64,000 nucleotides of DNA from NCBI RefSeq assembly GCF_003205575.1, contig NZ_PYBW01000070.1:21334-85333 (forward strand), in the 5' to 3' direction. Under the pieces are notes generated by a model. The model saw only the letters and a program-made list of their open reading frames with translations, did no database searches and was not told the DNA's origin. This stretch comes from Streptomyces tateyamensis (lineage in GTDB: Bacteria; Actinomycetota; Actinomycetes; Streptomycetales; Streptomycetaceae). Of the stretch, positions 1 to 9,114 are shown in pieces (position 1 is the stretch's first letter; each line of letters starts with the position of its first letter). The translations under genes were made by a program, and so were the position numbers.

Positions 1-26
1 CGCGGGCCCTCGTGCGTACCCGGGCG

Positions 27-698
27 CTACAGCGCGCCGGGGCGCACCAGCCCGCTCTCGTAGGCGAACACCGCCGCCTGCACCCGGTCGCGCAGCCCCA
101 GCTTGGTCAGCACGTGTCCCACGTGGGTCTTCACCGTGGTCTCGCTGACGAACAGTTCGGCGGCGATCTCCGCGTTCGACAGGCCCTTGGCGACCAGCCG
201 CAGCACCTCCATCTCCCGCTCCGTCAGCGTGTTCAGCGCGGGGGAGGAGGTCTCCTCACCGGTCGGCAGCCGGGTGGCGTACATGTCCAGCAGCCGGCGG
301 GTGATCGAGGGCGCCAGCATCGCCGCCCCGTCCGCCACCACCCGGATCGCCTGCACCAGCTCGTCGGCCGGCACGTCCTTGAGCAGGAAGCCGCTGGCCC
401 CCGCCCGCAGCGCCTCCACCACGTACTCGTCCAGGTCGAAGGTGGTCAGCACCAGCACCTTCACCGGACCGTCCCGGCCCGGGCCGGCGATCCGTCTGGT
501 CGCCTCCACCCCGTCCATCCGCGGCATCCGGATGTCCATCAGCACCACGTCCGGCTGCAGCGCCCGCACCTGCTCCAGCGCCTGCTGACCGTCCCCGGCC
601 TCGCCCACCACCACCAGGTCGGACTCGGCCTCCAGGATCATCCGGAAGCCGGTACGCAGCAGTGGCTGGTCGTCGACCAGCAGCACTCGGATCGTCAC
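27..698 (-). CDS. NarL/FixJ-family response regulator (REC + LuxR HTH)
   Basis: A 223-residue two-component response regulator. The N-terminal receiver domain (about 1-120) shows the acidic pair LLVDD, the phospho-acceptor Asp55 in VVLMDIRMP, the conserved Thr in LTTFD and Lys in FLLKD. The C-terminal LuxR helix-turn-helix (about 155-215) has LTEREMEVLRLVAKGLSN and ETTVKTHV. It should activate or repress promoters when phosphorylated by a partner kinase. The GTG start at 698 directly abuts the stop of the RecB-like gene (TAG then GTG), and an AAGGAG lies six bases before it, so the two are probably translated together. No histidine kinase is visible nearby. It may lie beyond the left edge, or this may be an orphan regulator. 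Confidence 0.93.
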   Translation of the reverse strand: MTIRVLLVDDQPLLRTGFRMILEAESDLVVVGEAGDGQQALEQVRALQPDVVLMDIRMPRMDGVEATRRIAGPGRDGPVKVLVLTTFDLDEYVVEALRAGASGFLLKDVPADELVQAIRVVADGAAMLAPSITRRLLDMYATRLPTGEETSSPALNTLTEREMEVLRLVAKGLSNAEIAAELFVSETTVKTHVGHVLTKLGLRDRVQAAVFAYESGLVRPGAL

Positions 699-1589
699 CT
701 ACGACTCCTTGCTCGTCATGCCCGTCACACTCTCCTGCTCCTGCGACGCCGTCCGCTGCACCGGCAGCGGGTACGGGGGCGGCGTCCCCCCGAACTCCGG
801 ACAGCTGGCCTGGTGGTCGCACCAGTCGCAGAGCCGGTTGCGGGTGGCCGGGAACTCCCCGGTGGCCACCGCGCGGCTGATCGTCTCCCACAGTGCCAGC
901 AGCTTGCGCTCCACCGCGCGCAGGTCCGCCTCGTCCGGGTCGTACGTGACCACGTCCCCGCTGCCGCCCAGGTACACCAGCTGCAGCCGCTTGGGCAGCA
1001 CGCCCTTCCAGCGCCAGACCACCAGGGCGTAGAACTTCATCTGGAACATCGCCTTGCCCTCGAAGTCCCGCGAGGGCGCCCGGCCGGTCTTGTAGTCCAC
1101 CAGGCGCACCTCGCCGGTGGGCGCCACGTCGACCCGGTCGATGTAGCCGCGCAGCTTCAGGCCCGACTCCAGCTCCGTCTCCACGTACAGCTCCCGCTCC
1201 ACCGGGTGCAGCCGGGTCGGGTCCTCCAGGGTGAACCAGCGCTCTGTCAGCTTGCGCGCGTCCGCCAGCCAGCCGGCCAGCTCGGTACCCTGCGCGTCCT
1301 CGGGGAAGAGCTCGGCCAGCTCCGGGCGCTCGCCCAGCAGCCGCTCCCACTGCGGGGCCAGCAGCTCCAGCGCCTGCGCCACCGTCCGCTCGGCCGGCGG
1401 GTGGTCGAACAGCCGCTCCAGCACGGCGTGCACCAGGGTGCCCCGGGTGGCCGCCTTGCTCGGCGGCTCCGGCAGCTTGTCGATCACCCGCAGCCGGTAC
1501 AGCAGCGGGCAGGTCAGGAAGTCCCCGGCACGGGAGGGGGAGAGCCCGGTCGGGGCGGCGGCCCGGCGCTCGGTGTCGGTCTGCGGCAT
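699..1589 (-). CDS. RecB-like PD-(D/E)XK nuclease with Fe-S cluster cysteines
   Basis: A 296-residue single-domain nuclease of the RecB/AddB C-terminal type. Visible motifs are GTLVHAVLERLF (the His motif), LRGYIDRVD (motif II Asp) and VRLVDYKTGRAP (motif III D-YK). An early Cys in FLTCPLLYRLR and the C-terminal LCDWCDHQASCPEF form the four-cysteine set that holds a 4Fe-4S staple in AddB, Cas4 and related enzymes. It probably acts on single-stranded or broken DNA; its exact substrate is unknown. The ATG at 1589 was chosen because the protein then begins just before the first conserved block; an open frame continues upstream but only as antisense to the protease gene. It lies directly upstream of, and abuts, the response regulator. 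Confidence 0.88.
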   Translation of the reverse strand: MPQTDTERRAAAPTGLSPSRAGDFLTCPLLYRLRVIDKLPEPPSKAATRGTLVHAVLERLFDHPPAERTVAQALELLAPQWERLLGERPELAELFPEDAQGTELAGWLADARKLTERWFTLEDPTRLHPVERELYVETELESGLKLRGYIDRVDVAPTGEVRLVDYKTGRAPSRDFEGKAMFQMKFYALVVWRWKGVLPKRLQLVYLGGSGDVVTYDPDEADLRAVERKLLALWETISRAVATGEFPATRNRLCDWCDHQASCPEFGGTPPPYPLPVQRTASQEQESVTGMTSKES

Positions 1590-1787
1590 ACCCAAGACCC
1601 TAGGGGGTCGCACTGTCATCCGGCTGTCAGACCACCGGTATATACGCGATCCGACCGCCCGAAACGGGTATGAGGACGGTGTGGAGGGGGCGTCCCGGCA
1701 ACCGCAGCCGAGATCACGTAGCGTGGGCAGCCACCCGTCCAGCTGGGCCGGGGCAGCCGGCGGGGGCGACGACCTGAAGGGGTCAGG

Positions 1788-3002
1788 GTGAGCGACACCA
1801 CAGGGCAGCAGGCCTCGCAGCAGCAGCCGACGCCACCGCCGGACAGATCCCCCCGGGAACCCGACCGCCCCGGCGGCGGCATCCTGATGGGCCGTCCGTT
1901 CGGCGTGCCGATCTACGTCACCCCCACCTGGTTCCTCATCGCCGCCCTGATCACCTGGCTCTTCGGCGACCAGCTCGACGGCGTACTGCCCGAACTCGGC
2001 TTCACCCGCTACCTGGTCGCCTTCTCCTTCGCCGTCGCCTTCTACGCCTCCGTCCTGGTGCACGAACTCGCCCACACCCTGGTCGCGCTGCGTTACCGCC
2101 TCGGCGTGCGCCGGATCCAGCTGCAGTTCTTCGGCGGCGTCTCCGAGATCGAGAAGGAGGCCGAGACCCCCGGCAAGGAGTTCTGGCTCGCCTTCGTCGG
2201 CCCGCTGCTCTCCCTGGTGCTCGGCGGCCTGTGCTGGCTGCTCACCCTGACGGTCCGACTGGAGACCGTCCCCGGCGTGCTGCTGGCCGGCCTGATGGTG
2301 GCCAACCTGGTGGTCGCCGTCTTCAACCTGCTGCCCGGCCTGCCGCTGGACGGCGGGCGGATGCTGCGCGCCGTCGTCTGGGGCATCACCAAGCGCCCGA
2401 TGAGCGGCACCCTGGCCGCCGCCTGGACCGGCCGGATGCTCGCGGTGCTGGTCCTGTTCGGCCTGCCGATGTTCGCCGCCGCCCGCGGCGGCAGCGCCCG
2501 CTCGGCCGGCGACTCGCTGCTCGACGCGGCGCTGGCCGCCGTGCTCGCGGTGGTGATCTGGAACGGCGCCGGCAACGCGGTGCGCAATGCCCGGCTCAAG
2601 GAGGCGCTGCCCGGCCTGACGGTGCGCAGCCTGACCCGGCGCGCGGTCTCGGTCGCCGCCGACACCCCGGTCGGCGAGGCGCTGCGCCGGGCCCGCGAGG
2701 CACAGGCCGGCGCCGTGGTGGTCGCCGACGCCAACGGCACCCCGATCGCCCTGGTCAAGGAGGCCGCGGTGCTCCGGGTCCCGGAGCACCGACGCCCCTG
2801 GATCGCGGCCGGCGCGCTGGCCCGCTCGCTGGAACCGGGCCTGACCCTGACCGCCGACCTCGACGGCGAACAGCTGCTCGCCGCCCTGCGCACCACCCCC
2901 GCCAGCGAGTACCTGGTGCTGGAGGCCGACGGCACCCTGTACGGCGTGCTCGCCGTCGCCGACGTGGAACGCCGCCTCAGCGCCGCGCTGACCCGCCGCT
3001 AG
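1788..3002 (+). CDS. site-2 protease family (M50) zinc metalloprotease with CBS-like C-terminus
   Basis: A 404-residue polytopic membrane protease that cuts substrates within or next to the membrane. Zinc ligands are visible as HELAH (about residue 88) in the transmembrane segment beginning FYASVLV, and NLLPGLPLDGG (about 184) supplies the third ligand Asp. At least five hydrophobic segments are evident. The last 130 residues (from about 275) look like a pair of CBS modules, as in the Rip3/SpoIVFB-type S2P subgroup, where they may sense nucleotides. The GTG start follows a GAAGGGG Shine-Dalgarno. It is divergent from the RecB-like gene and is followed after 43 bases by trmI. The substrate, often an anti-sigma factor in this family, is unknown. 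Confidence 0.92.
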   Translation: MSDTTGQQASQQQPTPPPDRSPREPDRPGGGILMGRPFGVPIYVTPTWFLIAALITWLFGDQLDGVLPELGFTRYLVAFSFAVAFYASVLVHELAHTLVALRYRLGVRRIQLQFFGGVSEIEKEAETPGKEFWLAFVGPLLSLVLGGLCWLLTLTVRLETVPGVLLAGLMVANLVVAVFNLLPGLPLDGGRMLRAVVWGITKRPMSGTLAAAWTGRMLAVLVLFGLPMFAAARGGSARSAGDSLLDAALAAVLAVVIWNGAGNAVRNARLKEALPGLTVRSLTRRAVSVAADTPVGEALRRAREAQAGAVVVADANGTPIALVKEAAVLRVPEHRRPWIAAGALARSLEPGLTLTADLDGEQLLAALRTTPASEYLVLEADGTLYGVLAVADVERRLSAALTRR

Positions 3003-3030
3003 CAGGTGGTCAGCCGGTGCCCGGCGCCCC

Positions 3031-3038
3031 TATAGGAT
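3031..3038 (+). promoter_or_regulatory. -10 element of trmI, leaderless transcript likely
   Basis: TATAGGAT ends seven bases before the trmI ATG at 3046 and no Shine-Dalgarno lies in between. Transcription starting 6-8 bases after this hexamer would begin at the ATG itself. No convincing -35 hexamer is seen. Confidence 0.45.
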
Positions 3039-3045
3039 TGTCCGC

Positions 3046-4002
3046 ATGTCCGAACCGACCGGTGCCACCCGCAGGCGGGGGCCATTCAAGGTCGGGGACC
3101 AGGTTCAGCTGACCGACCCCAAGGGCCGTCACTACACGTTCACGCTCGAAGCCGGGAAGAACTTCCACACCCACAAGGGTGCGTTCCCGCACGACGAACT
3201 GATCGGCGCCCCCGAGGGCACCGTGGTGCGCACCACGGGCAACGTGCCCTATCTGGCGCTGCGACCCCTGCTCCCCGACTACGTCCTGTCCATGCCGCGC
3301 GGAGCGGCCGTGATCTACCCGAAGGACGCGGGGCAGATCCTGGCCATGGCCGACATCTTCGCCGGCGCCCGCGTGGTCGAGGCCGGCGTCGGCTCCGGCG
3401 CCCTCTCCACCTACCTGCTGCGCGCCGTCGGCGACACCGGCCTGCTCGCCTCCTACGAGCGCCGCCAGGACTTCGCCGACATCGCCCGCGGCAACGTGGA
3501 GCGCTACTTCGGCGGCTCGCACCCGGCCTGGAAGCTCACCGTCGGCGACCTCCAGGACAACCTGGTGGAGACCGACGTCGACCGGGTCATCCTGGACATG
3601 CTGGCGCCCTGGGAGTGCCTGGACGTGGCCGCCGAGGCCCTCGTCCCCGGCGGGCTGATCTGCTGCTACGTGGCCACCACCACGCAGATGTCGCGCACCG
3701 TCGAGGCGCTGCGCGAGCACGGCTGCTTCACCGAGCCGCAGGCCTGGGAGACCATGGTGCGCACCTGGCACCTGGAGGGCCTGGCGGTGCGCCCGGACCA
3801 CCGGATGATCGGGCACACCGGCTTCCTGCTCACCAGCCGCCGGCTCGCCGACGGCGTCGAGCCGCCGCTGCGCCAGCGCCGCCCCGCCAAGGGCGCCTAC
3901 GGCGAGGAGGCGGACAACGACTCGCCCAGGCTCAGCCTGGCCGAGCGCGCCGCCGCCCGGGCCGCCGTCAAGGCCGTCACCCCGGTCATCGACCAGGACT
4001 GA
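3046..4002 (+). CDS. trmI: tRNA (adenine-58-N1)-methyltransferase TrmI
   Basis: A 318-residue SAM-dependent methyltransferase that makes m1A58 in the T-loop of tRNAs. The N-terminal beta domain (about 1-75) includes RRGPFKVGDQVQLTDPKGRHY cut into the typical FKxGDxVxL pattern. The Rossmann domain carries the SAM-binding VVEAGVGSGALSTYLLRAVG (about 110-130), an acidic SAM-ribose contact in YERRQDF, and DRVILDMLAPWECL, which holds the catalytic-region Asp. The length matches the mycobacterial Rv2118c group. In actinomycetes this gene regularly lies just upstream of arc, as here. The last 40 residues form a charged tail typical of actinobacterial homologues. A strong hairpin follows the stop codon. 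Confidence 0.96.
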   Translation: MSEPTGATRRRGPFKVGDQVQLTDPKGRHYTFTLEAGKNFHTHKGAFPHDELIGAPEGTVVRTTGNVPYLALRPLLPDYVLSMPRGAAVIYPKDAGQILAMADIFAGARVVEAGVGSGALSTYLLRAVGDTGLLASYERRQDFADIARGNVERYFGGSHPAWKLTVGDLQDNLVETDVDRVILDMLAPWECLDVAAEALVPGGLICCYVATTTQMSRTVEALREHGCFTEPQAWETMVRTWHLEGLAVRPDHRMIGHTGFLLTSRRLADGVEPPLRQRRPAKGAYGEEADNDSPRLSLAERAAARAAVKAVTPVIDQD

Positions 4003-4018
4003 CCGTCCACCAGACCCT

Positions 4019-4047
4019 GAGGGCCCGTCGGATTCCGGCGGGCCCTC
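4019..4047 (+). terminator. terminator hairpin after trmI
   Basis: A perfect nine-base-pair GC-rich stem (4019-4027 with 4039-4047) encloses an 11-base loop 17 bases after the trmI stop. There is no T-tract, which is common for streptomycete terminators. Confidence 0.75.
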
Positions 4048-4138
4048 GGTACGTCCGGGCCCGCCCACCCCGTTGCCGACAGCAGCGCGCTGATGTGCGA
4101 CGATGCTCCCCACACCCACGAGCCTGAGGGGACCTGCT

Positions 4139-4762
4139 TTGTCGGACGCCGCGGCCACAAGGCCCCCGATGAACGCGCCGGTGAGTGACGAACCGGCCCG
4201 GTCCGCGGCCCAGGCCCGCTCCGGTCCGCTGCGCTGGGGGGCCGTCGCCCTCGGCTGCGCCGCCCTGGTGGCCGGCTCGATAGCCGCCGCCCCCGGCGCG
4301 CGGCCGGCCGGCACCGCCCCCACCGCCGTCGGCACCCCCAGGAGCCTGCCCGCCGCCGGCGCCCCCGACGCGGGCCGGGCCCAGCTGCCGCTCGACTGCG
4401 GCCCGCTGCCCACCGCCGTCTCGGTCAGCTTCGCCGCCGACCTCGGCGACGGCACCCCCGCCACCGTCGCCGCCGCCCACTGCCAGGCCGGCAGCGGCAC
4501 CGCCCCCGACGGCGTCTTCGTGCTCACCGCCGGGCCGGGCGGCGCCCCCACCGTGCACGACACCCTGGTCGACTGGAAGGAGGGCCTGACCGTCACCCGC
4601 CTCGCGCTGCGCTCCGACGGCACGCTGACCGCCGAGGCCAAGGGCTACTCCACCCCGGACGTCCCGCGCTGCTGCCCGGACCTGGCCGTCCAGCTCAGCT
4701 GGACCCGCCACGGCGCCCAGTGGAGCCGCACCCAGCAGAGCACCCCGACCGCCAGCACCTGA
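4139..4762 (+). CDS. hypothetical membrane-anchored or secreted protein
   Basis: About 207 residues with one hydrophobic segment near the N-terminus (WGAVALGCAALVAGSIAAA, about 31-49), so it is probably an anchored or secreted extracellular protein. The outer part has a conserved-looking LDCGPLPTAVSVSFAADL and a late GYSTPDVPRCCPDLAV, and several cysteines that could form disulphides. The TTG at 4139 is preferred because GAGGGGA lies seven bases upstream; an in-frame ATG at 4103 has no ribosome site. I recognise no catalytic motif. Similar proteins of unknown role occur next to trmI/arc in streptomycetes. A long inverted repeat follows and probably ends transcription from both sides. Confidence 0.7.
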   Translation: MSDAAATRPPMNAPVSDEPARSAAQARSGPLRWGAVALGCAALVAGSIAAAPGARPAGTAPTAVGTPRSLPAAGAPDAGRAQLPLDCGPLPTAVSVSFAADLGDGTPATVAAAHCQAGSGTAPDGVFVLTAGPGGAPTVHDTLVDWKEGLTVTRLALRSDGTLTAEAKGYSTPDVPRCCPDLAVQLSWTRHGAQWSRTQQSTPTAST

Positions 4763-4765
4763 CCC

Positions 4766-4819
4766 TGTTCGACTGTCACCTGGCGCGGCGTCAGGCCGCT
4801 TTCGGGAAGCAGTCGAACA
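4766..4819. terminator. inverted repeat between convergent genes
   Basis: Ten-base arms (4766-4775 and 4810-4819, TGTTCGACTG against CAGTCGAACA) enclose 34 bases containing a second GC-rich hairpin. It sits exactly between two convergent genes, so a bidirectional terminator is likely. Confidence 0.55.
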
Positions 4820-4834
4820 CCGCGCCGGGCCGGC

Positions 4835-5137
4835 TCAGTCCGCGTCCGGGCCGTGCACCTCGACCCCGTCACTCGCCCGGCGGACGTGGATGCAGTCACC
4901 CGGGCAGTCCCGCACCGAGTCGACCACGTCCTGAAGCAGCGTCAGCGGGACCGGCACCGTCTCGCCCGGCGACTGGCGCAACTCCTCGTCCGCGCCCTTC
5001 ACATAGGCCAGACCGTCGATGTCCAGCTCAAAGACCTCCGGCGCGTACTGGGCGCAGATCCCGTCCCCGGTGCACAGGTCCTGATCGATCCACACCTCGA
5101 GCTGCTCCGAGGCGCCCGCCTCACTGGTCACTGACAT
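4835..5137 (-). CDS. small [3Fe-4S]/[4Fe-4S] ferredoxin
   Basis: A 100-residue cytosolic ferredoxin. The cluster ligands are visible in LCTGDGICAQYAPEVFEL (C-x5-C) and in the C-terminal VRDCPGDCIHV, the usual layout of the Streptomyces ferredoxins that pass electrons to cytochromes P450 and other oxidases. An Asp occupies the position between the first two cysteines where 4Fe-4S proteins have a Cys, which favours a 3Fe-4S cluster. The ATG at 5137 is chosen for its AGGCAGGA ribosome site; a GTG 24 bases upstream has none. It is divergent from arc. No P450 or reductase is encoded nearby, so its partner is unknown. Confidence 0.88.
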   Translation of the reverse strand: MSVTSEAGASEQLEVWIDQDLCTGDGICAQYAPEVFELDIDGLAYVKGADEELRQSPGETVPVPLTLLQDVVDSVRDCPGDCIHVRRASDGVEVHGPDAD

Positions 5138-5294
5138 CGGTTCCTGCCTAGCAACGGTCACGATCGGATATTTACTCGCCCGACCCTACCCCCCGGCCGC
5201 TTTCCGAGCGTGTGCGGTGGGTATCCCTCTGCCGAGGGGAAGCACACTCGGGTGAAGATCGGACACACCCCTTCCGTCTTTCTTGATCTAGGGG

Positions 5295-5322
5295 TTTACA
5301 CGACCCCTGGTGCAGGTAGGGT
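5295..5322 (+). promoter_or_regulatory. candidate arc promoter
   Basis: TTTACA (5295-5300) and TAGGGT (5317-5322) are separated by 16 bases, a good match to vegetative streptomycete promoters, and lie 37 bases before the arc start. Short inverted arms AGGGGT/ACCCCT (5290-5295, 5303-5308) overlap the -35 hexamer. Confidence 0.5.
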
Positions 5323-5358
5323 CTGGAAGCATCCCGCTCCCCGGAGGAGGTGAGGACC

Positions 5359-7125
5359 GTGGCAGCCCACGATGACGACTACAACCGCAGTGCCGGCAAG
5401 CCCGCGCGTGGTTCCGACGAGGCCGCACAGGTCTCGTACCTGGAGCAGGAGATCGCCGTGCTGCGACGCAGGCTGGCAGAATCGCCCCGCTCTTCGAGAG
5501 TTCTTGAGGACCGGATCACCGAGCTGCAGACCAACCTGGCCGGAATGACCGCGCAGAACGAGCGGCTGGTCGCCACCCTGCGCGAGGCCCGCGACCAGAT
5601 CGTGGCCCTCAAGGAGGAGGTCGACCGGCTCGCGCAGCCGCCCGCCGGATTCGGCACCTTCCTCGCCAAGAACGAGGACGGCACCGCCGACATCTTCACC
5701 GGCGGCCGCAAGCTTCGGGTCAACGTCAGCCCCACCCTCGAGCTGGACGAACTGCGCCGCGGCCAGGAAGTCCTGCTCAACGAGGCCATGAACGTGGTCG
5801 ACGCCTTCGCCTTCGAGTCCATCGGCGACCTGGTCACCCTCAAGGAGGTCCTGGAGGACGGCGAGCGCGCGCTGGTCGTCGGCCACACCGACGAGGAGCG
5901 GGTGGTGCGGCTGGCCGAACCGCTGCGCGAGGTCACGCTGCGCCCCGGCGACGCGCTGCTGCTGGAGCCGCGCTCCGGCTACGTCTACGAGGTCGTGCCC
6001 AAGGCCGAGGTCGAGGAACTGGTCCTCGAAGAGGTCCCGGACATCGACTACCGCCAGATCGGCGGCCTGGCCAACCAGATCGAGCAGATCCGCGACGCGG
6101 TCGAGCTGCCCTACCTGCACGCCGACCTGTTCAAGGAGTACGAGCTGCGCCCGCCCAAGGGCGTCCTGCTCTACGGCCCGCCCGGCTGCGGCAAGACGCT
6201 GATCGCCAAGGCGGTGGCCAACTCGCTGGCCAAGAAGGTCGCCGAGGTCACCGGCCGCCCCCAGGGCAAGAGCTACTTCCTCAACATCAAGGGCCCCGAG
6301 CTGCTCAACAAGTACGTCGGCGAGACCGAGCGGCAGATCCGCCTGGTCTTCCAGCGGGCCCGCGAGAAGGCCAGCGAGGGCACCCCGGTCATCGTCTTCT
6401 TCGACGAGATGGAGTCGCTCTTCCGCACCCGCGGCTCCGGCGTCAGCTCGGACGTGGAGAACACCATCGTCCCCCAGCTGCTCGCCGAGATCGACGGTGT
6501 CGAGGGCCTGGAGAACGTCATCGTGATCGGCGCCTCCAACCGCGAGGACATGATCGACCCGGCGATCCTGCGCCCGGGCCGGCTCGACGTCAAGATCAAG
6601 ATCGAGCGCCCGGACGCCGAGGCCGCCAAGGACATCTTCTCCAAGTACCTCAAGAACTCGCTGCCCTTCCACCCCGACGACCTCAAGGAGCACGACGGCT
6701 CGGTGGACACCACCGTGGTCGCCATGATCCAGGCGGTGGTCGAGCGGATGTACACCGAGACCGAGGAGAACCGCTTCCTGGAGGTCACCTACGCCAACGG
6801 TGACAAGGAGGTCCTGTACTTCAAGGACTTCAACTCCGGCGCCATGATCCAGAACATCGTGGACCGGGCCAAGAAGATGGCGATCAAGGACTTCCTCGAC
6901 CACGGCCAGCGCGGCCTGCGCGTCTCCCACCTGCTCGCCGCCTGCGTGGACGAGTTCAAGGAGAACGAGGACCTGCCCAACACCACCAACCCGGACGACT
7001 GGGCCCGGATCTCCGGCAAGAAGGGCGAGCGGATCGTCTTCATCCGCACCCTGGTCACCGGCAAGCAGGGTGCCGAGTCCGGCCGCTCCATCGACACCGT
7101 CGCCAACACCGGTCAGTACCTCTAG
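5359..7125 (+). CDS. arc: proteasome-activating AAA ATPase ARC/Mpa
   Basis: A 588-residue hexameric unfoldase that recognises pupylated proteins and threads them into the 20S proteasome. An N-terminal coiled coil (about 20-95, [16 protein letters not shown] onward) captures Pup. Two OB-fold segments follow (to about 240). The AAA domain has Walker A GPPGCGKT, Walker [13 protein letters not shown], pore loop KYVGETE, and sensor/arginine-finger regions in [10 protein letters not shown] and RPGRLDV. The protein ends in GQYL, the C-terminal motif that docks into PrcA pockets and opens the gate. The GTG at 5359 has GGAGGAGG eight bases upstream; the in-frame GTG at 5350 overlaps that site and is rejected. 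It is first in the proteasome locus, followed by dop. Confidence 0.98.
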   Translation: MAAHDDDYNRSAGKPARGSDEAAQVSYLEQEIAVLRRRLAESPRSSRVLEDRITELQTNLAGMTAQNERLVATLREARDQIVALKEEVDRLAQPPAGFGTFLAKNEDGTADIFTGGRKLRVNVSPTLELDELRRGQEVLLNEAMNVVDAFAFESIGDLVTLKEVLEDGERALVVGHTDEERVVRLAEPLREVTLRPGDALLLEPRSGYVYEVVPKAEVEELVLEEVPDIDYRQIGGLANQIEQIRDAVELPYLHADLFKEYELRPPKGVLLYGPPGCGKTLIAKAVANSLAKKVAEVTGRPQGKSYFLNIKGPELLNKYVGETERQIRLVFQRAREKASEGTPVIVFFDEMESLFRTRGSGVSSDVENTIVPQLLAEIDGVEGLENVIVIGASNREDMIDPAILRPGRLDVKIKIERPDAEAAKDIFSKYLKNSLPFHPDDLKEHDGSVDTTVVAMIQAVVERMYTETEENRFLEVTYANGDKEVLYFKDFNSGAMIQNIVDRAKKMAIKDFLDHGQRGLRVSHLLAACVDEFKENEDLPNTTNPDDWARISGKKGERIVFIRTLVTGKQGAESGRSIDTVANTGQYL

Positions 7126-7239
7126 CACTCTCCCGAGCCGCCACACCAGGCTCGAACCGCGGCTGGCGGAGCCGACGCTCCGTCAGCCGCGGCGCATACC
7201 GCAGCAACTCGGTGGTCAGACGGGCATATGGAGGGCCGC

Positions 7240-8751
7240 ATGACCGTAAGGCGCGTGATGGGCATCGAGACCGAGTACGGGATCTCCGTACCCGGGCACC
7301 CCAACGCCAACGCCATGCTCACCTCGTCCCAGATCGTCAACGCCTACGCGGCGGCGATGCACCGGGCGCGCCGCGCCCGCTGGGACTTCGAGGAGGAGAA
7401 CCCGCTGCGCGACGCCAGGGGCTTCGACCTGGCCCGCGAGGTGGCGGACGCCAGCCAGCTCACCGACGAGGACATCGGCCTGGCCAACATCATCCTGACC
7501 AACGGCGCCCGCTTCTACGTCGACCACGCCCACCCCGAGTACTCCTCGCCGGAGATCACCAACCCGCGCGACGCGGTGCTCTGGGACAAGGCCGGCGAGC
7601 GGATCATGGCCGAGGCCGCCGCCCGCGCCCTGGAACTGCCCAACGGGCAGACCATCCACCTGTACAAGAACAACACCGACAACAAGGGCGCCTCCTACGG
7701 CACCCACGAGAACTACCTGATGCAGCGGGCCACCCCGTTCGCCGACATCGTGCGCCACCTCACCCCCTTCTTCGTCTCCCGCCAGGTGGTCACCGGCGCC
7801 GGCCGGGTCGGCCTCGGCCAGGACGGCTCCGCCAACGGCTTCCAGATCAGTCAGCGGGCCGACTACTTCGAGGTCGAGGTCGGCCTGGAGACCACCCTCA
7901 AGCGCCCCATCATCAACACCCGCGACGAACCGCACGCGGACGCCGAGAAGTACCGCCGGCTGCACGTCATCATCGGCGACGCCAACCTCTCCGAGATCTC
8001 CACCTACCTGAAGCTGGGCACCACCGCGCTGGTGCTCACCATGATCGAAGAGGGCTTCATCGCCGTCGACCTCGCCGTCGACCAGCCGGTGCGCACCCTG
8101 CACCGGGTATCCCACGACCCCACGCTGCAGCACCTCGTCACGCTGCGCAACGGCCGCAAGCTGACCGCCGTCCAGCTCCAGATGGAGTACTACGAGCTGG
8201 CCCGCAAGTACATCGAGGACCGCTACGGCCACGACGCCGACGAGCAGACCATGGACGTGCTCACCCGCTGGGAGGACGTGCTCGGCAAGCTGGAGCGCGA
8301 CCCGATGAGCCTGTCCAAGCAGCTCGACTGGATCGCCAAGCGCGAACTGCTCGAGGGCTACCGCCAGCGCGACGGCCTCGACTGGGACAACCCGCGGCTG
8401 CACTTGGTCGACCTCCAGTACAGCGACGTGCGGGCCGAGAAGGGCCTGTACAACCGGCTGGTGGCCCGCGGGCGGTTCGAGCGGCTGGTCACCGAGGAGG
8501 ACGTGCTGCGCGCGGTGCACCAGCCGCCGGACGACACCCGGGCCTACTTCCGCGGCCGCTGCCTGGAGCAGTACGCCGAACACGTCGCCGCGGCCTCCTG
8601 GGACTCGGTGATCTTCGACCTGCCCGGCCGGGACTCGCTGCAGCGGGTCCCCACCCTGGAGCCGCTGCGCGGCACCCGCGCCCACGTCAAGGACCTGCTG
8701 GACCGCTGCCGCACCGCCGAGGACCTGGTCCGGGTGCTCTCCGGCGGCTGA
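7240..8751 (+). CDS. dop: depupylase / Pup deamidase Dop
   Basis: A 503-residue enzyme of the glutamine-synthetase-like Pup ligase family. Dop converts the C-terminal Gln of Pup to Glu and also removes Pup from conjugates. The hallmark GIETEYG near the N-terminus supplies metal/ATP-binding glutamates, and a long insertion (about residues 38-75) is the Dop-specific loop that distinguishes it from Paf[20 protein letters not shown] and [22 protein letters not shown] are the conserved ATP and Pup contacts. The ATG at 7240, preceded by GGAGGG, is chosen over ATG 7228 because all close relatives begin [14 protein letters not shown]. It lies between arc and pup, and its substrate pup here ends in Gln, so deamidation is needed. 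Confidence 0.97.
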   Translation: MTVRRVMGIETEYGISVPGHPNANAMLTSSQIVNAYAAAMHRARRARWDFEEENPLRDARGFDLAREVADASQLTDEDIGLANIILTNGARFYVDHAHPEYSSPEITNPRDAVLWDKAGERIMAEAAARALELPNGQTIHLYKNNTDNKGASYGTHENYLMQRATPFADIVRHLTPFFVSRQVVTGAGRVGLGQDGSANGFQISQRADYFEVEVGLETTLKRPIINTRDEPHADAEKYRRLHVIIGDANLSEISTYLKLGTTALVLTMIEEGFIAVDLAVDQPVRTLHRVSHDPTLQHLVTLRNGRKLTAVQLQMEYYELARKYIEDRYGHDADEQTMDVLTRWEDVLGKLERDPMSLSKQLDWIAKRELLEGYRQRDGLDWDNPRLHLVDLQYSDVRAEKGLYNRLVARGRFERLVTEEDVLRAVHQPPDDTRAYFRGRCLEQYAEHVAAASWDSVIFDLPGRDSLQRVPTLEPLRGTRAHVKDLLDRCRTAEDLVRVLSGG

Positions 8752-8889
8752 GCGCCGGCTCCGTCATGACAGGTTCGTTGCGTGAGTGATCCGCTACCTT
8801 GGGTGAAAGGTCCGCTGACGGGGAATCATCCCAGTGCGGGTCGAACGTTCCACTACTAGACCGACCGACGATGCAGAGGGGTGAGGGAC

Positions 8890-9108
8890 ATGGCGACCAA
8901 GGACACCGGCGGCGGCCAGCAGCGGGCGAACCGCTCCACCGAGGAGACCGAGGAGCAGGCGGCGGAGGCCCAGCAGTCCGAGGAGCTCAAGGAGCGCCAG
9001 GAGAAGCTGGGCGACGACGTGGACGCGGTGCTCGACGAAATCGATGATGTGCTCGAGTCCAATGCCGAGGATTTTGTTCGAGGATTTGTCCAGAAGGGTG
9101 GGCAATAG
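8890..9108 (+). CDS. pup: prokaryotic ubiquitin-like protein Pup
   Basis: A 72-residue intrinsically disordered modifier. The acidic middle and C-terminal half (EETEEQAAEAQQSEEL, then DDVDAVLDEIDDVLE) forms the helix that pairs with the ARC coiled coil. The C-terminus reads FVQKGGQ, so Dop must deamidate the last Gln before PafA can ligate Pup to lysines. The ATG at 8890 has an AGAGGGG upstream; an in-frame GTG at 8881 overlaps that site. The 3' part is noticeably less GC-rich than its surroundings. Confidence 0.98.
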   Translation: MATKDTGGGQQRANRSTEETEEQAAEAQQSEELKERQEKLGDDVDAVLDEIDDVLESNAEDFVRGFVQKGGQ

Positions 9109-9114
9109 TCCTAA

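Noticed and set aside
1590-2789. N-terminal extension of the RecB-like nuclease
   Set aside because: The added part is antisense to the site-2 protease and has no nuclease motif; the ATG at 1589 precedes the conserved region.
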